Shown piece by piece: positions 1 to 14,191 of a stretch of 64,000 nucleotides of DNA. Origin of the DNA: Isoperla grammatica (Eukaryota; Arthropoda; Insecta; Plecoptera; Perlodidae); NCBI GenBank assembly GCA_945910005.1, contig OX246745.1, positions 9,258,545 to 9,322,544 on the forward strand, read 5' to 3'. The notes beneath the pieces are model-generated. The model worked only from the letters and a program-made list of their open reading frames with translations, made no database searches and was not told where the DNA came from. Position 1 is the stretch's first letter. Each line of letters begins with the position of its first letter. The translations under genes and the position numbers were made by a program.

Positions 1-33
1 ATCTACTTAGCATAAGAGTCATGTAAAGTAATA

Positions 34-634
34 CAGTAAACCCTCGGTAAAACGAACTCGGTTAGTGCGAATTCTCAGATAATACGAATAGTAAGCAAGA
101 CCCAGCCCGCGTAAATAGGACACTCAATGTTAAATAAAACGGATATAACGAATTTTGCATAATACGTAATACGAACTAATTATTTATCCCCTAAATGGTA
201 CTTATACATAATGTTCGTTGTTTAATACGAACTAATAATTTTGAACCCGCACAAACAAAATAATGTGCCCGTCCATACCGGCCGAGCATACGTCGTCGCA
301 AGCAGTTATACTTGTTTTGTTGGTGCTTAGTTTTCCCTTCCCCCTCCACCTCCCGCAGGCGCGATCGGATGCGCGCGCCAGCCCTTACAGCTGTTGAGGG
401 GCGTGGCTTGCTCACTGCAACGTGCCCGCTTAGTGTAGGCCTACTATGCACACTCAAAACATCATCAAAACATCATCACGCACTTCTATCCATTGGAAAA
501 CATTGATTGTTTGTAGATACGTTTATTTTGGTTGGTACTATTGAATTTCGACGTTTTTGCGATATTACGAATTTTTATATTACAAACTGACGATTTCTGG
601 GTCCCTTGATGTTCGTATTAACAAGGGTTTACTG
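34..634. mobile_element. pogo/Tigger-type (Tc1/mariner) MITE
   Basis: The 601-bp element has terminal inverted repeats of about 24 bp with three mismatches, both starting CAGTAAACCC and reaching ACGAAC. It is flanked by TA on both sides (32-33 and 635-636), the target duplication of this superfamily. The termini resemble Tigger/pogo ends. It holds no transposase frame, so it is a non-autonomous derivative. Two small overlapping frames at 191-506 lie inside it and look meaningless. Confidence 0.8.
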
Positions 635-1808
635 TAGTAATATACGTACTTCATTATCTTAAAAGTCATTTACTTAGCATTTGAGTAGACTAAGCAATTT
701 TACTGCAAGCTGCCTGCTTGGTTTAAGATTCACTTAAGTAACCTGGTTAGATAACCTTTTGGTTACGTGGAAGAGCGATAAATAATCAAACCTAGTCATT
801 TTGCTTTGTAATTCCATCGACAAACAAATAAAGACTATCTACCTAACCACCTTACCCAATGGTATCCTAGTTCACTGAGTGAGTGACGTGCAGTTTCCTG
901 GGAAAAGCTGCAGAGATGACATACATCTCTTTTATCAAATATAAAACACTTTGAGATATGACTTATGATTGGAGCCTCTGCAGCCTGTGGTTATTACATT
1001 GTTGTTTAATATAACTATGAGAGATAGTGTTGAAACTGTGCACTGTGTCATAAGTTCACACAGTTAAGCAACTTCAACAAAATTGTTGCTTTAAAAGTTT
1101 TTAAAATTTAGTTTTATTTTGAAGCAAGAGTAATAAATAAGCATTTTGAAATGGCTATAGTTTGGCTTCATAAACACTTTGAAGAGAAGATTTTCCAATC
1201 ATGAAGTTGGGACAAAAAGTGGTTGCTGGTTATTGAATACACCATGATAATAATTAATATCTTTACATAGTGGTTTATCTGTTTCTTTTATGCTTTACAA
1301 ATGTAAATGTTGTACTTTGAAAGATTGCCGCCTGATTTACGAAGCTAATGTGTAGAGGTACGTGAAAATAGCAAACATGTAGCAATTTCGAAACTAAATA
1401 TATTTAAAGGCTAATTCCATTTTTTTGTTATATATATATATATAATGATGTTTCAAGCAAAGGGGAAATATCATCATTTGGTTTTGCTACTTAGTTAGGC
1501 CTAAAGCAATACAGGAGTTTTTTTTTTAAGTTTGAGATTCCCGTACAATTTGTGATTTTGAGTGTATGATAAAAACCGTGGATTTTGTTTAACATGCCTA
1601 GATTTTCTTATACTGTACGTACTTCGTTACTTTTGATGAGTAAAAACTATAAGCATTTTTACAAGCAACAATTGGAAACGATAGACACTTCAAAAATGCT
1701 AGGTATAATCTCAAATCGAAAGTGCTATAAAATAGAAAGTAGAAATGCTATATACACGTATCTCTATTAATGTATAGGCTTGCTGCCTGCTGTAAGATGA
1801 TTAGCTCT

Positions 1809-1864
1809 AAGCCAAGCCAAGCCAATGCAAAGCCAAAGCCAAGCCAATTTAAGCCAAGCCAATG
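1809..1864. repeat. Imperfect AAGCC/AGCCA short tandem repeat
   Basis: About ten imperfect copies of the pentamer AGCCA, interrupted by AATGCAA and AATTTA. It is translatable on both strands, which explains spurious small frames here. Confidence 0.8.
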
Positions 1865-2097
1865 TAAAATTATAATTAAAAGAAATTTCCACAGATACCT
1901 ATGGTTTAAAAAATGTAAAAATGCTATGAAGTTACCGACAAAACTGTACAGTAATACGTAATTAAGGTACATATGCATGATTTTATGTATTCTATTAATC
2001 TGTTTCATACTTGTACATATATAAATATGTATACTAGCTCACATTTTGTGACCTTATGAATTGTGATGCCGAAATGAAAACTTGCTCTGGAGTATTC

Positions 2098-2310
2098 GTT
2101 AGCTAACTAAGAAATATTTTTCTTAATATTGTTTGGGGAAAAGCAAGGAGACAGCTGAAATGTGGAAGGCGACCGCATGAGAGGTAGAACACATCACATG
2201 AAATGTTATAACATTCTTCTACCTCATATGGCCGCCTGACATGTTTCAAGTGAGCTGTTTTTCTCCTTTCTACTTTTCCCAAAGACCACTAAGTAACCTA
2301 GCTGATAGGC
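2098..2310. mobile_element. Foldback (MITE-like) element
   Basis: The sequence folds on itself. GGCGACCGCATGAGAGGTAGAA on the left pairs with TTCTACCTCATATGGCCGCC on the right. Outer segments (GGGGAAAAG, CAGCT, TTAGCTAA...CTAAG) also have right-hand partners with gaps. No coding capacity and no clear target duplication. Confidence 0.5.
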
Positions 2311-3377
2311 CTCTATCACAAAAAGTAAGAAATATTTTTGAGTTAGGCCTATAGGGAATAATGAAGAGTATTTGCTTGGTTGAAAATATATTAATGTACA
2401 TATTTGGTGGTTTTTTAAGGGAATATAAATTGGGTTCCTAATAATAATTATTTACAAAATACATTTGTACTTTTCAGCTAATCATTCCTTCCAATCCTAA
2501 TGTATTTTAAATGGTGGCACTATTACACATGTATAGTGCATATTTCCTTTCTACATAATCGTGCCTTCTAGAGATGACATGGAGTAATAAAGCTTGGAGT
2601 CGGCTTCGGAGGCTTGGGAATCGAGGTGGAGTCCGATTACTTAAAAGCTAAAGATATTCTGGCACAGTAGTTGCCATTTTGTAAATATACACATGTTTCA
2701 AGTTTCTGGCTATTAATTTAATCAGTTTTCCAACAATGTATGCCCAAAATGGTTTTAAGTGAAAATTTACCACTCTTTGCTGTTTTTATCAAACATAGAA
2801 ATGTAAATTCCATTTTAAGCTGCCTCCTTTCACAGCTGATAAGAGGTGTTTACACATGGGTAATTATGAGTCAAATACATGCTCAAAATTAGTATCGAAA
2901 TGTATTTGACTGACATCACTCATGGTCAAAATTACAAACTCTCGCACATTTTTTATAAATACTTTGTTTTGAGTAAGAATCGATTCCTCCATCACAAAAT
3001 CGAGTACAGAAGGAGTCGACTACTAATAATCTACTAGTATTCACGTACTCGATGTCATCACTAGTACCTTCTTTAGCTGTAGCCTTGTAGAAACCAATAA
3101 AGTGCAATATTTTGTTTTAGAATTGTTTGTATTTTACTTTGATCTCCTTTGATGCATTTATAACTTGAAAGCTAGGGGGAAAAAAGGTATATTTCACTCG
3201 TAAACTGGTTGTGAACAGCAGATTGTTCATAATAATAAAGTAACAGCACATCTGGGAAATATTAAAGTCTCTATTTTAACAAGGTTACTTTTTGTAATGT
3301 ATTGTGTAACAAGCCCTAGGTGGTGTGAACGAAGTTACTGCTATATTAAAAATAAAATATCGACCTAGTTTACTTAT

Positions 3378-3506
3378 AACCGAATGCATAATCCAAACTC
3401 AAGCCATGCCCAACCACCAATCACAGCCGTCCGCATGGCAATGCAGTTCCCTGATTGGTGGCTGGGCAAAGGTGAGGCTTGAGTTTTACCCTTAATCTAT
3501 TGGTTA
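3378..3506. mobile_element. Small foldback MITE, copy 1 (same family as 32784-32959)
   Basis: It shares CGAATGCATA, ACTCAAGCC and the central paired motif CCACCAATCA/TGATTGGTGG with the copy at 32784-32959. Its arms are more diverged, and the flanks read TAA and TTA rather than a perfect duplication. Confidence 0.6.
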
Positions 3507-6500
3507 TGGTATGACTAACATGTCTAGAGTACTGAAAGTGAAACTATGATATATTTGGGCCAGTACAGCACTTAGTTTTCTATTCTCCATTTTGGTTTGC
3601 TTAAATTTGAATTTTATTTCTGTTCGTATCTCACGTTTCATTTTATGTTTTTCTTTTTTCAGATTTTCTCCATTGTCGTTCCTTAGAATTGTGCCTTATT
3701 TGATGTGCACACCTTTTGCAAGTTTGATATCACATCCATGTTCTTCTAGTTCTTTGTTTTCTGTCACGCTTTACAAACCACCATTGGTTAAGGGAATTGA
3801 GTGTCGCTGGAACTTAGTGCATGTGGTGGAGGGCTTCAGTCTGTGTTGTGCCTCATCAGTTTGGGTTCTAGTCACTGAGAGTCAAGTATGTAACTGCAAG
3901 TACACCTAGTGCATTATCAATTAAATTATTATTGTTGTAATAGTTTAGGGCTTTGGTAGAATATTAAGATTTTATTTTATATTAAATTGTGTTTCAGAAA
4001 TCGTTTATTTGTTTTTTGTTGTGTTTCATTTCTTAATTTGTGGATTTTTACATAATTTAAACATGTAAAATTCCCCGTTTCCTTAATCATGACCTCTTTA
4101 CTATTGAGTACATTTAATTATTGCTAGAGTTATTAATGTTATCAAACATTTTTGTTTGTAACCTTTTATGTAATGGCAATCGTAATTTTCCTTGTAACTG
4201 TAATTTATTTTTAGTTTAAATTACCCATGTAAATAAATGCTTTGAAAAGTCTAGATATTCTTTCCAATTCACTTAACACCGCTGCCAGCCATACAAACAT
4301 GATGTTCTACTGCTACAACAGGGGCCTGTGCATGATTGCTGCTACACATTCAATTTGCAGCTTTTATATAAATGTTTTATTTATACAAATAAACTAGTTT
4401 TATGGAAACTTCTTCGACCACTGCTTTTGGGCATCTCATGTTATGCTAGCATGTACACGTCAATGCAATTGCAATGCAGTTGCATGACAAAATCATGTTC
4501 GTTTGCAAGCACGCAAATTGGAAGCTTTTTTTTACTTAAGAATACAGCTTTATGTGCTTTGAGATATCATCCAGTGACTGTGTTTGTACTGTTGCTTTTT
4601 GTCTTCAAGGTGTAATGAGTGTTTCACAGGACATTCTGGGTCCTGGTTATTATTCATATATTGATGGATTTAAAACTGTGTAACTCTGACACTCTAAAGA
4701 TTGTTCTAACAACAGAGATTCCAAAATACAGCTTAGTTCCATGGTTCATTATGAGGGCTAGCTGTGGAGTGGATCGTCTTCAGATAGAAGCACAGGAGGT
4801 TGTTTACTTACTGGATGCGTCCCTGGTGCACTTGTTTGCACTCCATTCTCAATGCAATTCTAGAGGAAGGTCATTGCTTTAGTGTACAACTAGAAATAGT
4901 TTACATGTTCTTCTAACTAGTGTAGTGTATAGTTTTAGGCCATGACTGGTAACCCCTACTATTAACCATCCTCTGATTCGACCTGTGCTGTTTATTTCTC
5001 CACAGGCCTCATCCTTCTTAAGTTGGTGGCTGGGCTCGTTTCTTCAAGGGAAGTATAGTTTGCCTAACGTCATATACCTACACAGTATTTATCTTCATAG
5101 TTTGCATATATGTGTGACTGCCCGACAGTGATGTTTGCAAAAGTAAAAAAAAACAAGATCTTACAATTTTTTTTTATTTCTTTAAATGTGAAAACATTAG
5201 CAAATTGGGTTCTATAAAAATGCTTTGACAATGCCATTTGCATAACAAACTGGAGCAGTACCCTGTCTTGAAATTAACCATAAGTACAGCAAGCTATCGG
5301 TTCTTCACTAAATTTAAAGTTTCTCTAGTTAGTGAAGGAAATTGGGTATTTGTACAGTACAGCTGTTTTGTAATTTATCTTCGAGCCATACGTTTACCAT
5401 AGAATTGTACGTAATGTAACGTAGTTATTAGGGTTGCTACATTGATTGAAGTGGGGAATATTAAATATTCTCACTTTAATTTTCCAATATTTTGGAATAT
5501 GTTTTCAGATGACAGAAGCAAGTTTAGTATAAATAATAACAATGTGTTTCAAAACAAACCAAACTCATGATAAAAGCATAGAATTCTGTGTTCATAATTT
5601 GTTTAGTTGTGTGTTGAGTTCCAAACTCTCCTGAATAGATTAGGGCTACTCTCAATAGCAGATGGAGCAACCAACAATAGAACTATGATGGAACCTGTGT
5701 GTGCACATATTTGTTTGATTGGCAGATACAAGGAAGTTTTGTTTTGGCAGGAATAGTTCTTGGGTATAGCCAACAAAGGGCAAAGAAGCATGTTTTGTCA
5801 ACTAAAACTCGACTTCATTTTGCTTCTCCATAGAAAATAATACACTTCATTGGAAATCTCCAAGTCTGTAGCCACTTTCCATGTAAATTAATAATTGAAG
5901 CTATTGTGTAGGCTGTTTTAACACATTGTTGATATCATAGTTGACGTATTTACAACTAAAGGCGGGAAGTAGTTATACGTTTCCATTTTCAAGTTATGGA
6001 AAATCTGATGAAAGTGTGGTAAGAAATTATTGTCAAAAAAATATAGTAGAAATGTTACGAAAATGTGCAATGCAATGTTGAGAAGAAAAAGAACAGCAGA
6101 TACTTGGTATTAGAGTTTCCAGAGCTGGAATTCTGTTAATCAATCCTACTTTGTTAATACATTACATATGGTTGGCTGGTTCAGCAGTTGTTTTGATCTA
6201 AGTTTAACTAGTGAGTAAAGGTTTACACCATTTCTGTGTATGGAGGATTAGTACCTCTCACATTAAAGGACAAATCTTGTAGTTTCTCGTAGAATTATAC
6301 CCAATTGTTACTGTTTACACATGTTAATTATTGCTAGTTTATTACAAGATACAACCAGTTATGTAGACCTGATGAAATAAATTATTGTTGTTTGAAATAA
6401 GAAAAAGTTTTTTTATTTCCATATCCATTAAGTAATTTTACTCACAGTTGATTGATCACAAGGTTCTAGTTATTTGGTTGGTGTCTAAAGCAAATATGAT

Positions 6501-6600
6501 TGTGAAAACCAAAACTGTCGGTGATGGTTGGTCATGGCTTCTTGGTACTCTCTATCTTTCCACTTACCCTTGATCTTGATTGTAGCCTTGAATGTAACCA
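3507..6600. other. Intergenic, no gene seen
   Basis: Only small frames (largest 105 codons at 3592-3909) with hydrophobic, unrecognisable translations. No repeat or RNA gene was recognised. Confidence 0.6.
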
Positions 6601-6604
6601 TTAA

Positions 6605-6978
6605 GAGCGAAGGATACCTCTACATCAAAAACCGCACAAAATTTTCATTTTTAAATTATATCTCAAGAATGGACTTTGAAATCGAAAATCTGAATCAACA
6701 GCGCACTGTTATTTGGTAAGCCCTACATACTGAATGCTCTAAATGTGAGTCTTACATTATAATCAGTATGGTTTTTATTTCTAATTAATTTTATCACTAA
6801 TTATCGATTTAATAATCAAAATAACTACACAAATGGTTATAATATTTCATTCAGTCTGTAGGGCTTACCAAAACACAGTGCACTGTTGAATAAGATTTTC
6901 GACTTCGAGTAGCATTCTTGAGATATAATAAAAAATTAAAACTGTCTGGAGTTTTTGACGTAGGGGTACCCTTCGCTC
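6605..6978. mobile_element. 374-bp inverted-repeat element flanked by TTAA
   Basis: The left arm (about 6605-6740) is matched by the reverse complement of the right arm (about 6848-6978) at roughly 75-80% by eye. Shared landmarks are GAGCGAAGG, ATATCTCAAGAATG and TTGGTAAGCCCTAC. TTAA stands on both sides (6601-6604 and 6979-6982), which fits piggyBac-type insertion, although the ends do not start with the usual CCC. Non-coding. Confidence 0.65.
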
Positions 6979-9900
6979 TTAATTCATCGTTTCTCTATTC
7001 ACGACTGTTGGCCGAAGGAATCTTTTCAATACACTAATCTCTTTCCATTCCCATATTCCACATAGGAAATAACATTTTTGTCAAAAGCACATTCAATAAT
7101 GTTAATTTAAAGGCCCTGTGTAAAAACAAATGAACGAACGCTGCGCCGGTTACACAACAATCGTACATTTCAAATTGTTTGGTAAACTATGAACACAGAG
7201 TAGCAAATCTAAAAATACTGCAGCACAATACGTGAGGAAACTGTCACTACTGTTGGCAAGACTTGATGGAGGTAGTGGCATTGGAGGACAGCAGGAGGCT
7301 GTATTGGCATTGTCCTCCACGCATGTGCTACAGCTGGTAGGGCCCACCTCTACCATCGACCACCTCCGATGATTTAAGGTTCACCATTATTCACGATGAG
7401 CCCAGATATTATCTGCGTTCCAAATCAGTTTACAAGATGTGGTATTTAAAATATGCGTGGTGCCCGAGAATGTCGACAATGATGGTTTCAGAAATGTGCG
7501 CACAAATGTTTGGGAAAACATTCTCGCATACTACAGGGTCCGCTTTGAAATTAGCAGATCAACCTGCAGCCAGGTCAACCTTTAGGCCTCCGAGTAGTCA
7601 TTAGTTAAGCATCTAATTTACACCGAGTCACTGTGCAATTCAGTTGGATTTGAGAAAGAAAAATTTACTTTGACTTTTATTTATTTTAATAAAATAATTT
7701 TTTAAGACAAGTTCATGAGTTGCACCCCAAGAGCTATGCACTTAGTATGGTCATGCCTTGTATTGAAAAAAGCAGTACATCGGCAAGTATAAAGGTTTGA
7801 CAGCTCGTTTTGGCAAATAATATAATTTTTACATTCTGAAAGCAAAGATTTTGGAAAACGCACCTGCAAATAAAATCAAAAACTGTAAAGTTGCCTCGAA
7901 GCGAGAGAAAAAGTCTAAGGTGGGTGGTTACCAAACGCAAGCGAGCTGGAGACTACCACATCCTTCCATTTGGGTGTAAAAATGCTGACAGTAGCAGATT
8001 AAAATAGCACAAAAAATACTTGTCGTGGTATGGACGGACAATAATAAGATTATCTCTGAGAGTAGGAGGGGGGGTCGGTCAAGGTGAGCTGCAGACATAG
8101 CAAGTGTGTCTAAACGAGAAGAGAATAGACTCACTGTGATAAATGATTGATTACTTAAACAGTTTCTGTTAGAGTCAGTGTGATAAAAATAGATATGGAT
8201 TCCTAGAAGTCCTTTTTGTTTTACGTTATTCAGTGTTTATTTTGAATACCACATTGAGGCCTTGTCTAGGTGAACCTAAACAAATATATTAAAAAAACTG
8301 TACTCATATGCACCCTCAGACAGTAAATTGAAAATAGTAATGATTCAACTATGCTTCTTATTTTACCCAACCTTTCCCTTATATCACCTTAAAAAACAAA
8401 CAAGTAGTAGCATCATCACTCATGCGCCATACAAAGGAGTATATAAGGAGTATTTATATATTATTGAAACATATAAGCTTTCCTGATAAGGTAGTAAAGT
8501 CTAAAAGGAGTAGTAAATAATGTTTACAATGTTCAGTTTTACTATGCATGTATTTCATAAATGTGAAATAAAAATACAGTAATTAAATACGTACTACAGT
8601 ATAGTCAAACACCAACAATCCAAGTTTTTATTCAATTTATGGATTGGGGTAAATTCCTTTTGTTTCATTTGTTTCCAAGGTCAACGTTTTTCTATTCCAA
8701 TTACAACCAATTGTGTGATGGTTCATGTAGTAGCTATCTACTTTCTTTTTTACAGCTTACTCTTGGATACACAATACTTCCAAGTAATATTTCCTTCTGG
8801 TACACTGATAATGAATTATCTTGGTAATCTTATATACCAAGATTACCATTCATCTCAGATTAGAAGGGTTCACTGTAATCGTCAGTCAAGTAAGACACTG
8901 CAGCCTTAAACTAAAATACAGTAATTATCTTATCAAGAGCAATTAATTTGCAAAAGCAAATGTTTATGGCGGTGCTGCTTTGAGTGAAACATTGTTAGTT
9001 TATCAAAACAAATACACAATTTCTTCATGTGCTCCTTACTAATGTACAAAGCAAAACTAAATAGCTCCATTGTGAACTAACGGGCCTAACATTCCAATAA
9101 ACCCATATTAGTACTATAATATAAATGCAGAATACAACCGTACCTTCACATTGCACTGTATATGATACATATGATTGAATTGAATACTAGTTTTACTTAA
9201 GGCACATTATGAATACTTGTCTGGTCACAATTAATAGTACATAATAAGAATACAACATGATACACTTTCATATTAGTACCTAAATACAATCATTGGAATG
9301 TAGTGATAAATCTAGTTCAATAGTTTTGCACATACACTATATCTACAGTATTTTTAGCTACTCATATGCAATATAACCTACCAAAGTTGAGAAACCCTCA
9401 CCATGTGCGTACCCAAGATAATGAATAACATAGGAATAAACTAAGTTAAGCTAGATTTCTATCAAGTGGTTTGGCACAACGTACAGTGCATCTTTAATCG
9501 TCAACAAGTTGAAAACTCTGCTCACTAGCAAAGAAATTATCCTGAAAAGTGGAAACCTCAAATAGAAATGGTAAGAATACAAGACGAAAGAAGTCGGTCA
9601 GTGACGGCATATCTGAAATTTGAGGTTGACAATTTCTTTGTGCCAGATTTTTGTTTTAATGCCAACAAGCCACACTCACTGCAGAGCCCCTATTTACAAT
9701 ACCAGCCACATGATCTCACTAAGCTACATGGCCAGCACTCAACTTCTTTCGTCATGTACCTTTTATTAGAGCATTTCCAAATACAAGCAGTCTTGCAAAT
9801 TTTTAATCCTACTTCATAGTGACAATGATCACAGTTACTTAACTTGTAGGTTATATAGCGCCGGCTCGGGCAGAACTAGAATAGGTCCAGGGTAGTTCCG

Positions 9901-12642
9901 TCAGTCATACGAGGCAACTACAAGAGCCGCTACTATATAAGTGTGTTGTTAAACAACAATAAGCATCATCATTTTTGACAAGTATGCAACTAATTACAAA
10001 GTTAACAAATATATTATTGTGTTTCTTTCATTAGGACCATTTCAATTTGTTTTGTTTTGTTTAGATGGATAATCAAAATTACACTGTTTAATTTAGAATG
10101 TTAGTACAAAGTATTTCTTAGTAACTGTAAATCAATAATACATGCTCCATTATCACATAAAGTTCCAGTTTCAAAAACTCCATTTTTATATAAAATTACA
10201 AAAGCACATTGGTAATAAAGGTTCCAACAGCCAAGAGATGCAATTATATTTAATGTCCGATTACAGAGCAGGCCTACTTCACTCGCATCCGTAACTGTGG
10301 TTAACTATCTATGTTAGTTCAAAGTTAAAAACAATGTGCTAGAGCCAAAGAGCACAAATTTATATAGACATAGTTATACTTAAAATGTATCAGTGGTTAA
10401 GGTATACTTATGTATTAAAAATACCCTTTCTGAAAACAAATCTAGTATCAGAAAACATATTTTTATACTGTTTTTAGAGACAAGCTTGTAAAAACCCAAA
10501 TACTAATATCATCAATTGTGGTTTGTGAATATAAAAAATTGCTTATCGTCAGGAACGAAAGAGCCATGAATGGGGGGAAGCGGCAGTCAACACTCGCTAC
10601 ATTGAGCTCCTGACCTTGAAGGGCTGTTAAATAAATAAATTCAATTTCTTTGGGAACAATATTTCATTGTAAAACATTATTTTGATCATGCAATTGTGTA
10701 GTAAACTTATATTGACCAAACTAAGTTGAAATTTTGTTCTCTGTGAATGGTACTAATCAAAATTGTTTTTTTAAATTTAAGGGAAACACTAATTAGTTGC
10801 CGCTCATTGTAGGATACCAATTGAAAATCTTTTGAGAACCATCAGTCGGTAACATTAATGTAATTCATGTGACAGCTCATCACGATTTATAACGAGTCAG
10901 ATACAGCGAGAATGTTTGTGACCCGTTACAGACCGAGCTATCTACTCAACAGCTCCTCACTTATGTCACGTTAGTGGTTAGTTGGTTGTTTTACCTTACC
11001 ATATCTCTATAGTATTACATAAATTTACATAAATTTGATATGCGACCTATTAATGACCTGCTATATGTCACAGGCCTACTACACATTATATATATGTTGT
11101 GTAAAGTTCTATGAAATATATTATACGATGAAACTATTAGAGTGATGCTACAGTGGATCCCAGCACACTGTGAAATACATGGTAATGAGAAGGCAAATTA
11201 ATGAAATTATGTAACATCGAGCAGTAAAGGCACAGCCTAGTTCTGCTACTAGAAGTAAGTCGGTCTAAAACCAAGTATGGTAAAAAATAACTACAGGGAA
11301 TACAAACAACATGGGAATAGGCAAATAGTTCAGATTCCAAAGGGAGACAAAGACAAAAAAGATAGGAACACCGATCGAGATGTTAAAAATTAAAATACAT
11401 ACCTTGTCCTGACAAAACCACAAGGAAAAGTAATTCTGTTTTTAGTAGATGACCAGAAAATGCATTACAGCTTAATAAGCCAATGATGAGGGTACAGTAT
11501 ATGAAAAGATGTACTACAGTAAAACTTCTTTACAAAAAAACTCTTGAGGGAACAGAATATAATTTTGATAACAAATATTTCTTTGTATGGATGATACATT
11601 CCCATAAAACTCCTCTGGGACCTCAAAAACAGTTTGTTATAAAGAAGTAATAATGTAGGCCTATAAATGTTCCACATCATATAAATGACAAGTACTGTAT
11701 CATCGTATATGACTGCATGTATGCAATAAAATGAAACGAATATAGCTGTATCATGGAAACAATTAAAAGTGATTGTTGTGCAGTTTCTCTTACAGTGCAT
11801 TCAAAAGTCATGAGGTAATCCTGCAGTTTGCAGTGTTAATGCTTCAGACTACAATACCATGGCTAGAAGCAAGTTTGGTAAAGGCTCACTTACATTTCAT
11901 TGTTAATTAGGGCTGAGCAAGCTAGCTTAGCTAGAAATCGAGCAGAATTTGAGATTGAGGCCCAGCTTTTCAATCAGTTAACCCATTAACGGAGCCCTGT
12001 AACCCCACAAACCGTCCGTTATTGACCCATTGAAAAACCGGGCCTTAAGAAGATAACATATCTTACTAAAAATGGTTCCAGTTATCTTATTAAAAACTAC
12101 ATTTAAGTTAAACAAAGTTGCTCCAAACGCAGGATTTATCACCTATATTACTGGCCTCATCTTAAAGAACTTCACATTGTCTTAAAGACGGTTCATTATT
12201 CCGATTTTCGAGACTTGAAATTTCGAAACTACGTATCTAGGAACAAGTTGAGCGAGCGTCGAGAGCAAATTTGTGCTAGGTATTTTCAAGAACTTTCGAG
12301 ATTTGCACACAGCCATAATACTATTATTTATTATACACAATTTATGAGGATTCGTCAATAATTAAATTCAACAAAAGAAACAAATATGTTCCACTTTCAA
12401 TTCATTGCGGATGCATAGATACCCATTGGCCGTCATTATTTACAAATATACCAATGTATTTCATCTGTCCTGGCGTGCCAACATCACACAATTACACCTT
12501 AGGACCAGCATTTTATTTAAATTTTTAAATTAAAGAAATTTTTGGAAATGTGAGTGTGTGCGCGTTTGTATACTATAGATAGAGCTACGTAGTATAAATT
12601 TTATATTTTTATACAAATAGGAAATTGTCAGGTAATCTCAGA

Positions 12643-12657
12643 GGGGGGGGGGGGGGG
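12643..12657 (+). repeat. Homopolymer run of 15 G
   Basis: Uninterrupted G tract directly visible in the sequence. It is potentially G-quadruplex forming and its length is prone to sequencing error. Confidence 0.9.
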
Positions 12658-13507
12658 ATTTGTATACACTATACAAGAAACGCAAGAGTTTAGCAATGTA
12701 ATATTCACTTAACTTGAAAATATGCATGTACAACATTATACATAGGCCTAGTACTCAAGTTTGAGAAGTCATTTATGAATGTGAAGGGGGAAATCACAGT
12801 TTCTTTGAATGTGCGTGTACTTATTGTACGTTCTCTGGTACAGGCGGTAGCAATTATTAAAAATCTATAGTATGGCCAAATTAAATAGGAATGACAGACA
12901 AAAGAGAGGTCCTATAACCTCTCTCGATTTGGATACATTTTTGTATCGATTGCTGACTTCGGACAGACCACGGGTAGGGTTAGTAAATGTACAGGAATTA
13001 GCCCTTGTGTGTCTATATTTTAGTTACAGCATAACTAATAAGATAATAATGCTGGTCGTGGTGGTGGGCGGTAACGTAGGCTGTGTTCGTTCTGTACCAT
13101 TATTTCCACTGGTACATATTCATGTTCCAATAGTGAAATATGTGTATGTGTGTTTATATGTAAATAGCCCAGAAGTTATTAATCCCACGGAAACATTCCA
13201 ACAGTGAAACAATAATGGTATCTGAACAAAACCAAATGACTGTCTACGAATGTTGTACACAATCAATATAGTACAACTGCTCCACAAATTAAAATAAAAG
13301 AGAGACTTACAAAAGAGAGAAGGAAACGGGGGGAGGGGTTGTTTTTTGAGCTGTCTTAGCTTGCTCACGTCTCGGGATTAGAAATGTTTAACACTGATCT
13401 GCATCATATACTATCAATGAATTATACTACGTTGTAAAAAGCTGGCGATTCCTAAATACCTAACAATATAAACAATTTACATAAAATATGATATTAGTTG
13501 TAGGCAT

Positions 13508-13513
13508 TTTATT
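13508..13513 (-). terminator. Possible polyadenylation signal for Sip1
   Basis: The minus strand reads AATAAA about 680 nt past the Sip1 stop codon, a plausible 3' UTR distance. The region is AT-rich and other such hexamers could be used. Confidence 0.25.
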
Positions 13514-14191
13514 TGCCTCACAACCCTAAATGGGATATTAACTATTTTATAGACATGATTTTGAGATTGTTTAGTAGTTTGTTTTCACTCTAAAATAACC
13601 TGGGACATTACATTACACCAGTCTTGTTCCCACTTCAAATCAGTCATTTTCATTTGAACACACTCCACACATCAAACGACTATAAAAATAAATTTGTAAA
13701 TAGTTACTTTTAATATATGGAAGGGTTTAGAGGAAATACTGTTGCAAACAGTAGAACCACGAAATATTCACCATTGTAAGTCATATCTCAAGAACTACAA
13801 GCCTATAGCAAGGCCTAGGGCCTACAACATTGAAATAGTGAACAATAATATCTTTCATGAAAACTACATAGCGCATGAACAAATGTAGTGTTATTACTTT
13901 GCAAACATTATTCCAAAATAACACCCTACCGGTTATAATATGTATACAGTAGTACAAATATTATTATTTTCTTTCCAATGTAGTGTTCTTGGGATGCGAC
14001 TTTAACTTGTGGCTGTAGTATTAGCAGTAGTATTTGCACTTAAGGCACATACCATGTACTATGATGACCTTGAACATGTGAGCAGTCTCAAGTTACATTT
14101 AATCCATGTTAGTGTTACCCATAATAATGGAATATTCTAGATATTTTATCTGGCTGGCCCTCTTGGTTCAAGTGCACCAAGGAGAAAAGAA

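Larger units (their letters stand above)
635..3375. other. Intergenic, no gene seen
   Basis: AT-rich DNA with no frame resembling a known protein. It contains an AGCCA-type short tandem repeat, a foldback element and several copies of the AGGCCTA motif. The small frames at 1585-2008 overlap the AGCCA repeat and are artefacts. Confidence 0.7.
6979..14191. other. Intergenic and probable Sip1 3' UTR, no other gene seen
   Basis: Seven kilobases of AT-rich DNA. No translation resembles a known family. It holds a small hairpin at 8809-8851, a run of 15 G at 12643-12657, and scattered AGGCCTA motifs. The Sip1 3' UTR presumably occupies part of the right-hand end. Confidence 0.6.

Noticed and set aside
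191..506. Small overlapping frames on both strands
   Set aside because: They lie entirely inside the pogo/Tigger-type MITE and are not transposase-like.
11465..11800. Minus-strand frame of 111 codons in the gene-poor left part
   Set aside because: AT-rich, hydrophobic, unrecognisable translation without neighbouring exon signals.
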